A stretch of 14,146 bases of DNA, taken from contig SXMI01000293.1 in NCBI GenBank assembly GCA_005777415.1, forward strand, positions 1 through 14,146. Direction: 5' to 3'. Both the position numbers and the translations under genes were made by a program. Below, one piece after another: positions 1-6,471 of this stretch; positions within the stretch are counted from its first letter, which is position 1; every line of letters begins with the position of its first letter. Source of the stretch: Actinomycetota bacterium. GTDB taxonomy: Bacteria; Actinomycetota; Acidimicrobiia; Acidimicrobiales; Microtrichaceae. The notes under the pieces are model-generated. The model was not told where the DNA came from, made no database searches, and saw only the letters and a list, made by a program, of their open reading frames with translations.

Positions 1-221
1 ATCGTGAAGTCGTCGAGCCCGGCGAGCTGCAGCTGGATCGCTGCGCACAGTCCACCAGCGCCCGCACCGAGGATCGCCACCCGTGGCCGTCGGGCGCCGC
101 CGGCCAGCGCCGCGGTGGCCGCCCGGCTCCGCTCCGCACGCCCCGACGCCACTGCGCCGGTCAGTCCCCCGCTGATCCGACCGGTCTCGCTCGTCCGACG
201 TCGGAACCTCGTCTGCGGCAT
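1..221 (-). CDS. FAD-dependent monooxygenase (flavin-binding/Baeyer-Villiger type), N-terminal fragment
   Basis: Reading leftwards from ATG at 221, the frame stays open to the window edge, giving 73 codons of a gene that continues to the left. About 48 arginine- and alanine-rich residues precede the sequence VAILGAGAGGLCAAIQLQLA, followed by GLDDFT. This is the Rossmann dinucleotide-binding GxGxxG element and following helix typical of FAD/NADPH-dependent flavin-containing and Baeyer-Villiger monooxygenases, where an equivalent 'DFTILE' strand follows. Such enzymes insert oxygen into ketones or oxidise soft nucleophiles using NADPH. The long basic N-terminal stretch is unusual, so the true start could be internal, for example GTG at codon 23. 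It is divergent from the SDR-DUF2867 gene. The family is fairly sure; subtype and substrate cannot be told from this fragment. Confidence 0.72.
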   Translation of the reverse strand, partial: MPQTRFRRRTSETGRISGGLTGAVASGRAERSRAATAALAGGARRPRVAILGAGAGGLCAAIQLQLAGLDDFT

Positions 222-271
222 CGCTCCCCCGCGGTCGGCGCCGGCGAGAGCCGACGTGCAGCGACACCCTA

Positions 272-316
272 CTGATCCCCGCCCTGCTGATCCCCGCCCT
301 GCTGATTCCCGCCCTC
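272..316. repeat. 15-bp tandem repeat, three copies, in divergent intergenic region
   Basis: Three head-to-tail copies of CTGATCCCCGCCCTG lie at 272-286, 287-301 and 302-316. The third differs by C to T at its sixth base and G to C at its last, and a partial fourth copy begins at 317 (CTGATTC). The array lies between the divergent starts at 221 and 367, so it is not inside either gene. It could be replication-slippage sequence or a spaced protein-binding array; the sequence alone does not decide. Confidence 0.85.
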
Positions 317-354
317 CTGATTCACTGCGGCTGCCCGCTGCGGTCCGTGGCTCG

Positions 355-366
355 TAGCCTGAGTCG
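355..366 (+). promoter_or_regulatory. Leaderless-type promoter -10 (TAGCCT) for SDR-DUF2867 gene
   Basis: TAGCCT at 355-360 fits the actinobacterial -10 consensus TANNNT and is followed by exactly six bases before the GTG at 367. This is the spacing expected if transcription starts at the first base of the start codon. No Shine-Dalgarno sequence is visible upstream of the GTG, which agrees with a leaderless transcript. Confidence 0.5.
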
Positions 367-1824
367 GTGAGGATCCTGCTGACCGGCGCCACCGGCTACA
401 TCGGCGGTCGTCTCGCCCCGCTCCTCATCGAGGCCGGCCACGAGGTCCGCTGCCTCACCCGGAGCCCGGAGAAGCTCCGGGACGTGACGTGGGCGGCGAG
501 CGTCGAGGTCGTCCGCGGCGACGCGCTCGTCGCCGACGACGTCCGTGCGGCCTGCGAGGGGGTCGACCTCGTCTACTACCTCGTCCACTCCATCGGCGGG
601 TCCGGCGACTTCGCCGCCGCCGACCGGACGGCGGCCGAGCACCTGGCGAGCGCTGCGGCGGATGCGGGCGTCGGGCGGATCATCTACCTGGGCGGACTCC
701 GACCGGGCTCCGACGAGGTGGCCTCGGAGCACCTGGCCTCACGCGCCGAGGTGGGCCAGATCCTGCTCGACGGCCCGGTTCCGGCCGTGATCCTCCAGGC
801 CGGCGTGGTGATCGGGAGCGGTAGCGCGAGCTTCGAGATGCTGCGCTACCTCACCGAGCGGCTCCCGGTCATGGTCACCCCCAGGTGGGTCGACTCGCGC
901 GTGCAGCCGATCGCCGTCCGCGACGTGCTGAGCTACCTGCTGGGAGCGGCCGGCATGCCCCCCGGCACGAACCGTCGTTTCGACATCGCCGGCCCGGACA
1001 TCCTCACCTACCGGGAGATGATGCAGCGCTACGCAGCCGTGGCGGGACTGCGACCTCGGGTGATCGTGCCGGTTCCGGTGTTGTCGCCCTGGCTGTCCTC
1101 CCACTGGGTCAACATCGTCACTCCGGTACCCAAGCCGCTCGCACAGCCGCTGATCGAGTCGCTCCGGAACTCGGTCGTCGCCTCCGAGGACGACATCGGG
1201 GAGCTCGTGCCGCTCGAGCCGATCGGCTTCGACGAGGCGGTCCGCCTGGCACTCGCCCGGGTCCGGAACCTGGACGTGGCCACCCGCTGGTCGAGTGCCG
1301 ACTGGCCCGGAGCACCCAGCGACGCCATGCCCACCGACCCGGAGTGGAGCGGGGGCACCGCCTACCGCGACGAGCGGACGGTTGAGGTGAACGCCCCCGC
1401 CGAGGCGACCTGGCGGATCGTCGAGGGCATCGGCGGCGAGCACGGCTGGTACTCCTGGCGATCCGCCTGGGCCGCTCGGGGACTCGCCGACCGGTTCGTC
1501 GGAGGGGTCGGGCTGCGACGCGGACGCCGCCACCCCGACGAGCTCCGCACCGGTGATGTGGTCGACTTCTGGCGGGTCGAGGCGCTCGACCGGCCGCGCC
1601 TGCTGCGGCTCCGGGCCGAGATGCGTCTCCCGGGCGAGGCGTGGCTCGAGTTCCGGGTCCGGCCCGGACCCGACCCCGGTTCCTCGGTCCTCGAGCAGCG
1701 GGCCCTGTTCCTGCCCCGGGGACTGGCGGGCCACGCGTACTGGCGCTCGATCAGCCCGTTCCACGGGATCGTCTTCGGCGACATGATCCGCAACATCGGC
1801 GCTGCGGCCGCCGGGGCCCACTGA
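367..1824 (+). CDS. NAD(P)-binding SDR-family protein with C-terminal DUF2867 domain
   Basis: This 485 aa protein opens directly with the first Rossmann strand (MRILLTGATGYIGGRL, glycine motif at residues 7-13), which supports GTG 367 as the start. Residues 1 to about 300 are an atypical, extended-type SDR/NmrA-like nucleotide-binding domain; VYYLVHSIGG near 69-78 and RIIYLGGL, then ILQAGVVIGSGSASFEMLRY, are hallmarks of this subfamily. Residues from about 335 to the end match the DUF2867 (START/polyketide-cyclase-like) region, with TVEVNAPAEATWRIVEGIGG and a GRRHPDELRTGDVVDFWRVE block. The fusion is common in actinobacteria. Its reaction is not established; it may bind a hydrophobic ligand through DUF2867. 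The gene is divergent from the flavoprotein and converges on the transporter with a 13-base gap. Confidence 0.9.
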   Translation: MRILLTGATGYIGGRLAPLLIEAGHEVRCLTRSPEKLRDVTWAASVEVVRGDALVADDVRAACEGVDLVYYLVHSIGGSGDFAAADRTAAEHLASAAADAGVGRIIYLGGLRPGSDEVASEHLASRAEVGQILLDGPVPAVILQAGVVIGSGSASFEMLRYLTERLPVMVTPRWVDSRVQPIAVRDVLSYLLGAAGMPPGTNRRFDIAGPDILTYREMMQRYAAVAGLRPRVIVPVPVLSPWLSSHWVNIVTPVPKPLAQPLIESLRNSVVASEDDIGELVPLEPIGFDEAVRLALARVRNLDVATRWSSADWPGAPSDAMPTDPEWSGGTAYRDERTVEVNAPAEATWRIVEGIGGEHGWYSWRSAWAARGLADRFVGGVGLRRGRRHPDELRTGDVVDFWRVEALDRPRLLRLRAEMRLPGEAWLEFRVRPGPDPGSSVLEQRALFLPRGLAGHAYWRSISPFHGIVFGDMIRNIGAAAAGAH

Positions 1825-1831
1825 CCGGCGG
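1808..1831. terminator. Possible hairpin between convergent genes
   Basis: CCGCCGG (1808-1814) and CCGGCGG (1825-1831) are perfect 7-bp inverted arms around a 10-base loop that contains the stop codon of the SDR gene. The position in the 13-base gap between convergent genes suits a bidirectional terminator. There is no T-tract, so it is not a classical intrinsic terminator, and such G+C-rich repeats also occur by chance in this genome. Confidence 0.3.
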
Positions 1832-1837
1832 AGCGGT

Positions 1838-4153
1838 TCAGGCCGGATCGCCGGACGGCTCGGCGGCCCCGGCCCGAGCGGCCACGCCCTTGCCCTCGAC
1901 GTCCAGCGAGGGCAGCCAATGGAGCCAGCGCGGGAACCACCAGGCCCGCCGCCCGAAGAGCTCCATGATCGCCGGGACCAACACCATCCGGACGATCGTG
2001 GAGTCGAGGAGCACGGCCACCGCCATGCCGAAGCCGATGAGCTTCACCGTCGGGTTGGGGTTGGCGACGAAGGACAGGAAGACCGCGAGCATGATGAGCG
2101 CTGCGGTCGTGATGACCCGGGCGGTGCCGGCCACGCCGCGGACCACGGAGGTCGAGGGGTCGTGGGACGCATCCCACTCCTCCTTGATGCGGCTCATCAG
2201 GAAGACCTCGTAGTCCATCGACAGGCCGAAGAGGATCACGAACATGACGAGGGGTACGAACGAGACGATCGGGATCGTCTCGCTGATGCCGACGAGCCCC
2301 TTGGCCCAACCCCACTGGAAGACCGCCACGACCACGCCGTACGCGGCCGCGATGGAGATCAGGTTCATGACCGCCGCCTTGGCCGGTACGAGGATCGACC
2401 GGAACACGAGCACGAGGAGCACGAACGCTCCCAGGACCACCGCACCGATCACGAACGGGAGGTAGCGGGTCACCAGGTCCGTCAGGTCGATCAGCGTGGC
2501 GGTGGCCCCACCGACGTGGGCGACCAGCGGCGTGCCGGTCGTGGCTGTCGCCAGATCGGCGCGGAGCCGTTGGACCAGTTCGGTCGTCCTCGGATCGTTC
2601 GGTCCGGTGGTGGGGATGATCTGGTAGATCACGGCGCTCGTGGACGCCGCGTCGTTGGGGATCGGCCCCACGGCGTAGTCGATGCCCTCGACCGTTCCCG
2701 GCGGCCGCAGGGCCCCGAGCGCCGTCGACACCCGCTCGACCTGCTGGGCGGCCTCGGCGTAGGGCACCCCGTTGGGGAGCCCGACCGCGACGACGAGCGG
2801 ACCGTTGGTCCCGGCGCCGAAGCCCCGGTCGATCAGCTCGAAGGCGTTCTTCTGCGACAGGCCGGCGGGCAACGAGTCGTCACCGGGCATCCCGAACTCG
2901 ATGCGCGTGAACGGGATGGCGAGCACCAGGAGCACGATCGTGCCACCGAGCAGCGCCAGCCACGGCCGGGCCGACATCGTCGTGGCGAACCTCCCCCAGA
3001 AGGTGGCCTCCGGCTCGGGCGCAGCGTCCCGCTGCCGGCGGAGGGAGATCCGGTCGATCCGCCCCCCGGCGAAGCCCAGCAGCGACACCAGCAGCGTGAC
3101 CGCCGCCAGCATCATCACGGCCACGCCGATGGCTGCGGCCACACCCAGGGTCCGGACGAGGGGGATCGGGATGATGAGCAGACCCAGGAGTGCGAGCACG
3201 ACGGTCACCCCGGCGAAGAGTGCGGCCCGGCCCGAGGTCGACACCGCCAGCGCGGCGGCGCGCTGGGGCTCGTGGCCCTGGCCGAGCAGTTCCCGGTACC
3301 GGGTGACGATCAGCAACGAGTAGTCGAGCCCCACACCGATCGAGATCATCAGGGTGACCGCAGGAGCCGCCGAGCTGACGGTGACCTGGGTGGCGAGCAG
3401 GTACACGAGCCCGGAGGCGGTGACGGCCCCGAACAGCGCCGTCACGATCGGGACGACCATCCCGAAGAACGAGCCGAACGCCACCAGCAGCAGGACGGCG
3501 CCGATGGCCAGGCCCACCTCGTCGGCGTGGCTGGACCAGAAGCTCACCGGCTGGTTCCAGGTGTCGGCCACGGATCCACCGATGAAGGCCGTCACGTTCG
3601 CCGGTGTCGACCGGTCCAGCACGGTCTGGAGCTGCGAGTACGGGTTGTCGTAGGCCGTGGCGGCCAGGTCGGCGCTCGGCGGGTACTGCTCGAGCAGTTC
3701 CGGGAGCGTCTGGCGGAACGTCACGGTGGCGACGGCGAGCCGACCGTCGGGCGACACCGTCGGGGGGAGACCCGCCGCGAGCTCCTTGGCCAGGGTCGCC
3801 TCGGACGCTGGGAGCGTCGCCGCCACCTGCTGGAGGGACTCGGCCACATCGGTGGTCAGCGGATCGGCGACCGAGGCCACACCCTCGACCTGCTCGAGCT
3901 CGGCGACGAGCGAGGCGATCCCGGCCGATTCCGACGCCAGCGTCGCCGGGGCCGTCGCCTCGAGCACCACCTGGGTCGACAGTGCGTTCTGGGAGGTGAA
4001 CCGCTCCTGGAGCAGGTCGTACGCGGCCTGGGAATCCGCCCCCGGGACGGAGAAGTCGTTGGAGGTGGCGTCGTGGTCGGTCGTGGCCAGCCAACCGCCG
4101 CCGACCAGGAGGACCGCCCAGAGCAGGGCGACCCAGCGGTGGTGTCGGAACAC
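1838..4153 (-). CDS. MMPL/RND-superfamily membrane transporter
   Basis: This 771 aa inner-membrane protein has the duplicated MMPL layout: one N-terminal membrane segment (about residues 7-22), a large extracytoplasmic domain (about 25-205), five membrane segments (about 210-365), then a second copy with a segment near 395, a loop (about 420-560) and five more segments. The conserved transmembrane Asp-Tyr motifs of the proton-relay helices are present in both halves, GLDYSLL at 275-281 and GLSMDYEVFL at 643-652. MMPL proteins export lipids, siderophores or drugs using the proton gradient; the cargo here is unknown. It is last in a leftward group with two small genes. The GTG at 4153 has no clear Shine-Dalgarno; upstream in-frame codons read LGALGRFAGW, which look like MMPL N-termini, so CTG at 4183, preceded by GAGGT at seven-base spacing, may be the real start (781 aa). 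Confidence 0.93.
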   Translation of the reverse strand: MFRHHRWVALLWAVLLVGGGWLATTDHDATSNDFSVPGADSQAAYDLLQERFTSQNALSTQVVLEATAPATLASESAGIASLVAELEQVEGVASVADPLTTDVAESLQQVAATLPASEATLAKELAAGLPPTVSPDGRLAVATVTFRQTLPELLEQYPPSADLAATAYDNPYSQLQTVLDRSTPANVTAFIGGSVADTWNQPVSFWSSHADEVGLAIGAVLLLVAFGSFFGMVVPIVTALFGAVTASGLVYLLATQVTVSSAAPAVTLMISIGVGLDYSLLIVTRYRELLGQGHEPQRAAALAVSTSGRAALFAGVTVVLALLGLLIIPIPLVRTLGVAAAIGVAVMMLAAVTLLVSLLGFAGGRIDRISLRRQRDAAPEPEATFWGRFATTMSARPWLALLGGTIVLLVLAIPFTRIEFGMPGDDSLPAGLSQKNAFELIDRGFGAGTNGPLVVAVGLPNGVPYAEAAQQVERVSTALGALRPPGTVEGIDYAVGPIPNDAASTSAVIYQIIPTTGPNDPRTTELVQRLRADLATATTGTPLVAHVGGATATLIDLTDLVTRYLPFVIGAVVLGAFVLLVLVFRSILVPAKAAVMNLISIAAAYGVVVAVFQWGWAKGLVGISETIPIVSFVPLVMFVILFGLSMDYEVFLMSRIKEEWDASHDPSTSVVRGVAGTARVITTAALIMLAVFLSFVANPNPTVKLIGFGMAVAVLLDSTIVRMVLVPAIMELFGRRAWWFPRWLHWLPSLDVEGKGVAARAGAAEPSGDPA

Positions 4154-4194
4154 CCACCCGGCGAACCGACCGAGCGCCCCCAGATCGGCGACCT

Positions 4195-4208
4195 CGGAGG
4201 CGCCTCCG
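4195..4208. repeat. 14-bp perfect palindrome in transporter leader
   Basis: CGGAGGCGCCTCCG reads identically on both strands. It lies in the 64-base gap between the single-span membrane protein and the annotated transporter start. It could form a short hairpin in the mRNA that includes a GGAGG, or act as an operator; neither is shown. Confidence 0.35.
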
Positions 4209-4217
4209 GCGTGGCGC

Positions 4218-4568
4218 TCAGGCAGAGGTGGTCACCGCCACGTCGATCGGCGCAGCCGGGCCGGCGTCGACGTCGGCCAGTGGGACCGACACCGATCCAC
4301 CGCCGCTCGAGGAACGTCGGATCAGGACGAACACGACCAGGCCGACCACGCCCAGTCCCACGAGGAGCAGGAGCCCCTTCCGGGACCGGCGGGTGACCTC
4401 GGCGACCTGGGCGACGGTGTCGCTGGCCGCGTCGGCCACGTCCTGGGCGTGCTCGGTCGCGGTCGCCATGGTCTGGGCCACCGCTGCCGTCGCTCCGGCC
4501 ACCGCCGCAACCCGGCTCAGGTCACGGGCGATCCTGCGCTCGGTGCGCCGTTCCTTGCGCTTGCTCAT
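4218..4568 (-). CDS. Small single-span membrane protein with basic N-terminus
   Basis: I do not recognise this 116 aa protein. The start at ATG 4568 is preferred over the longer in-frame one at 4598 because GAGGGGAG sits about six bases upstream. The N-terminus is strongly basic (MSKRKERRTERRIARDLSR). Residues 19-60 form an alanine/threonine-rich amphipathic stretch (ATAAVAQTMATATEHAQDVA), followed by KGLLLLVGLGVVGLVVFVLI (about 64-83) as one transmembrane helix and a Ser/Gly-rich tail. The layout suggests a membrane-anchored accessory or scaffold protein with its basic end probably in the cytoplasm. It lies 39 bases after the SHOCT-like gene and 64 before the annotated transporter start, so the three may be co-transcribed. 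A role with the transporter is inference from position only. Confidence 0.75.
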   Translation of the reverse strand: MSKRKERRTERRIARDLSRVAAVAGATAAVAQTMATATEHAQDVADAASDTVAQVAEVTRRSRKGLLLLVGLGVVGLVVFVLIRRSSSGGGSVSVPLADVDAGPAAPIDVAVTTSA

Positions 4569-4575
4569 GGGAACT

Positions 4576-4593
4576 CCCCTCGTCGGCGAGGGG
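4576..4593 (-). promoter_or_regulatory. Hairpin overlapping the ribosome binding site
   Basis: CCCCTCG (4576-4582) and CGAGGGG (4587-4593) form a perfect 7-bp stem with a four-base loop. In the leftward transcript the 3' arm lies at 4582-4576 and supplies the GAGGGG used as the Shine-Dalgarno for ATG 4568. The hairpin could lower translation of the membrane-protein gene or mark the end of the upstream gene, whose stop is at 4608-4610. No T-run follows. Confidence 0.4.
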
Positions 4594-4607
4594 TTCACCG
4601 TAGCGGC

Positions 4608-4883
4608 TCAGACGGAGATCCGGGCGAAGAGCTCGGTCTTGCGCTCCTCGAACTCCTCGAAGTCGATGCGCTTGGCCTCGAAGTCGGCGTGCAGCTGCTC
4701 GACGAGGACCAGCAACTCCTCGGCGGTGAGCTCCTCCTCGCCCTCGGGCAGCTCGAACACCTCGTCGCCGTCCTCGGGCAGCTCACCGTCGCGGTCGAGG
4801 CGCCGCTCCCGCTTCGCCTGGGCCTTGGCCTTCTTGGCCCGGTCCCGCTGCAGCTTCGCAAAGCTCGTCCGACTCGCTCCCAT
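4608..4883 (-). CDS. Small charged protein with C-terminal SHOCT-like motif
   Basis: The start at ATG 4883 is supported by GAGGTG about five bases upstream; an in-frame ORF runs further up to 5063 but that extension is low-complexity and has no comparable ribosome site. The 91 aa product has a lysine/arginine-rich N-terminal helix (SFAKLQRDRAKKAKAQAKRE), an acidic middle (about 35-52) and a C-terminal helix pair. In that pair, VEQLHADFEAKRIDFEEFEE resembles the SHOCT (short C-terminal) motif, where a hydrophobic helix is followed by an 'EEFExxK' helix. SHOCT regions are thought to mediate oligomerisation. Function is unknown. It is soluble by composition and is first in the leftward group with the small membrane protein and transporter. 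Confidence 0.72.
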   Translation of the reverse strand: MGASRTSFAKLQRDRAKKAKAQAKRERRLDRDGELPEDGDEVFELPEGEEELTAEELLVLVEQLHADFEAKRIDFEEFEERKTELFARISV

Positions 4884-5092
4884 CTGGCACCTCGCTCGTT
4901 CGTCGCTCGTACGTCCCGGTCCGTTCGTGTGGGGCGCCAAGGGGCCGCACCCGCCGGGGGCGCCGCCGGACCTGCGACGCACCCGCACCCGACCCCGAGG
5001 CCAGCTGCACGCTGCTGCACGGAGCGGCCGGTCGGAATCGGTTCCCCACAGGAGCGCCGCCACGGCCCCCGACCCCAGCAGGCGGCGTCCCG

Positions 5093-5106
5093 GTGACGGC
5101 CGTCAC
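5093..5106. repeat. 14-bp perfect palindrome at the stop codon of the 5103-6380 gene
   Basis: GTGACGGCCGTCAC is a perfect palindrome that includes the stop codon (minus strand TGA at 5105-5103). It could be part of a weak terminator stem for the leftward gene; no T-tract follows. The surrounding gap 4884-5102 (219 bases) otherwise shows no gene I can support. Confidence 0.3.
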
Positions 5107-6380
5107 GCCGTGGCGTCGCCTCGGGGCCCGGTGCGGACGAACTCGAACGCGGCCCCGGTGCTGAACTCGCAGACGGTCACCTCGGGCCGGGTGGGCTGCG
5201 GTTCGGCGAGGCGTTCCACCCGCCAGGCCCGGCGGCGGCCGAACGGCGCCTCCACCGGGACGGCGGTCAGGTGCGGGTCGACGGCGTGGACGATCGCCGC
5301 GATCGCATCGTCGCCGCGACCGTCGCCGAGCAGCGCCGGCCAGCCCAGCGCGACCACCTCCTCGGTGCCGGGGCAGTCGCCCAGGACCACCACGGTCTCG
5401 CCGTCACCGTCCACCCACACGTCGACGTAGTCGCGCGGCTGGAGCGCAGGGTGGAGTTCGAGCACGTCGGCGGCGAGCTGCCCCGGGTCGTCGGAGGCCA
5501 GGCCCTCGGCGCGCAGCCACCGGACGAGTCGGGCCGCCACCACACCGGCCACCCCCGTGAGCTGGGCGGCGACGGCGTCGGCCACCTCGCCCGGGTCGAG
5601 TCGTTCGTGCAGCGCCGACGAGTACGCCAGGACCAGCAGGTGGGCCTGGATCGCGAACTCGCGGCACAACGCGCGGAGCGCGACCTCCGAGAAGTCCTCC
5701 AGCCGCAGCTCCGGGTCGAGCGGTCCGCGGTAGTCCGTGCGACCGCCACCGGGATCGGACAGCGGGAGGAGCGGCACGGCGAGGTCGAGGGCCCGACAGG
5801 AGCCCAGCCGCCCGGCCGGTGCGGGCTCCGGCGCCGCAGCCACGGTCGGATCGATCTCGACGAGCCACTCGCAGTGTGGCGAGCGGTCGGCGGGTACCCG
5901 CGGTGGCCGGTGGACCGGGGTCATCCGGGCCTGCGGGTTCGAGGCGCAGACCGTCGCCTCGAAGGTGGGATCCTCGATGTCGTGACACATCGCGTGCACG
6001 AAGCCCTCGCCCATGGGTTCCACGTCCACGAGGGCCCCGCAGTGCGCCAGGTGGAAGCCCCCGTGGTGTTCGTCGTCCACCCGGTAGCGGAAGTCGAGGA
6101 ACTCGTGGGGTGCGCCGACATCGAACTGCATTCCCTTGAAGATCGCCGCGACGTCGTGTTCGCCATCGAAGGCGAGCAGGCGCCGGATCCGCCGGGTGTA
6201 GTGCGGACTCGCACCACTCCACTCCTCGATCGCCACCGGGGCCAGCGCCTCCGCTCCCAGTCGGGCGACGACCTCGGGCATCCCCGCCCGGTCCACGAGA
6301 TGCCCCGCGAGCAGGTACTCCCTTCCGAGCCCGGCCAACTGCAGTCGCTCGAGCCGGTCCAGTCCACGTCCAGTTGCCAC
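5103..6380 (-). CDS. Conserved protein of unknown function, divergent from the cyp51 operon
   Basis: I cannot name this family. From GTG 6380 the product is 425 aa; GTG 6407 would add nine residues, but 6380 has a purine-rich GGGGGTG just upstream and begins VATGRGLDRLERLQ. The most motif-like part is residues of about 85-165: QFDVGAPHEFLDFRYRVD, then FHLAHCGALVDVEPMGEGFV, then MCHDIEDPTFEATVCASNPQ and a VHRPPR block. Clustered His, Cys and Asp residues there suggest metal or cofactor binding or a catalytic pocket, but this is only inference. The C-terminal half is helical and acidic, with HPALQPRDYVDVW near 375. No signal peptide or membrane span is visible. Because it faces the TetR gene across a short shared promoter region, it is a candidate member of the same regulon. 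Confidence 0.78.
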   Translation of the reverse strand: MATGRGLDRLERLQLAGLGREYLLAGHLVDRAGMPEVVARLGAEALAPVAIEEWSGASPHYTRRIRRLLAFDGEHDVAAIFKGMQFDVGAPHEFLDFRYRVDDEHHGGFHLAHCGALVDVEPMGEGFVHAMCHDIEDPTFEATVCASNPQARMTPVHRPPRVPADRSPHCEWLVEIDPTVAAAPEPAPAGRLGSCRALDLAVPLLPLSDPGGGRTDYRGPLDPELRLEDFSEVALRALCREFAIQAHLLVLAYSSALHERLDPGEVADAVAAQLTGVAGVVAARLVRWLRAEGLASDDPGQLAADVLELHPALQPRDYVDVWVDGDGETVVVLGDCPGTEEVVALGWPALLGDGRGDDAIAAIVHAVDPHLTAVPVEAPFGRRRAWRVERLAEPQPTRPEVTVCEFSTGAAFEFVRTGPRGDATA

Positions 6381-6445
6381 GTCACCCCCGAGCCGATGGG
6401 CCCACACTGCGGGCCGCGGGTCCCGCTCGCCGGAACCGAGCGATC

Positions 6446-6455
6446 AGACTAGTGT
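6446..6455. promoter_or_regulatory. Overlapping back-to-back -10 elements (bidirectional promoter)
   Basis: The 10 bases AGACTAGTGT contain TAGTGT on the plus strand (6450-6455) and TAGTCT on the minus strand (6451 down to 6446). Both fit TANNNT and share the TA pair at the centre of the ACTAGT palindrome. The plus element would start transcription at about 6462-6464, at or next to the TetR ATG, giving a leaderless or nearly leaderless mRNA. The minus element would serve the divergent gene at 6380, with a leader of roughly 60 bases. No good -35 is visible for either, which is common in actinobacteria. Confidence 0.5.
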
Positions 6456-6471
6456 CTGGACAGATGTCCAG
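6456..6471. promoter_or_regulatory. Candidate TetR operator (16-bp palindrome over the start codon)
   Basis: CTGGACA (6456-6462) and TGTCCAG (6465-6471) are perfect inverted arms separated by two bases; the ATG of the TetR gene (6464-6466) lies inside. TetR-family dimers bind such palindromes, usually beside their own gene. Binding here would block the proposed transcription start and the immediately upstream -10 elements, so both directions could be repressed. Other operator sites in the window were not found by eye. Confidence 0.55.

Noticed and set aside
272..316. CRISPR-like array
   Set aside because: The copies are directly adjacent with no spacers and the unit is only 15 bp, so it is a simple tandem repeat.
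739..1821. 360-codon minus-strand frame opposite the SDR-DUF2867 gene
   Set aside because: The plus-strand protein has clear Rossmann and DUF2867 motifs; the antisense frame is featureless.
1919..4396. 825-codon open frame on the plus strand
   Set aside because: It lies antisense to the MMPL transporter, is dominated by Arg/His/Asp/Gly repeats and has no domain motifs; it is a GC-rich shadow frame.
4608..5063. 151-codon version of the SHOCT-like protein
   Set aside because: The extra N-terminal 60 residues are Arg/Pro/Gly-rich with no homology signal, and a good ribosome site sits directly before ATG 4883.
6374..6463. 30-residue extension of the TetR protein
   Set aside because: It would run through the promoter and operator and overlaps the start of the divergent gene; ATG 6464 fits a leaderless transcript.
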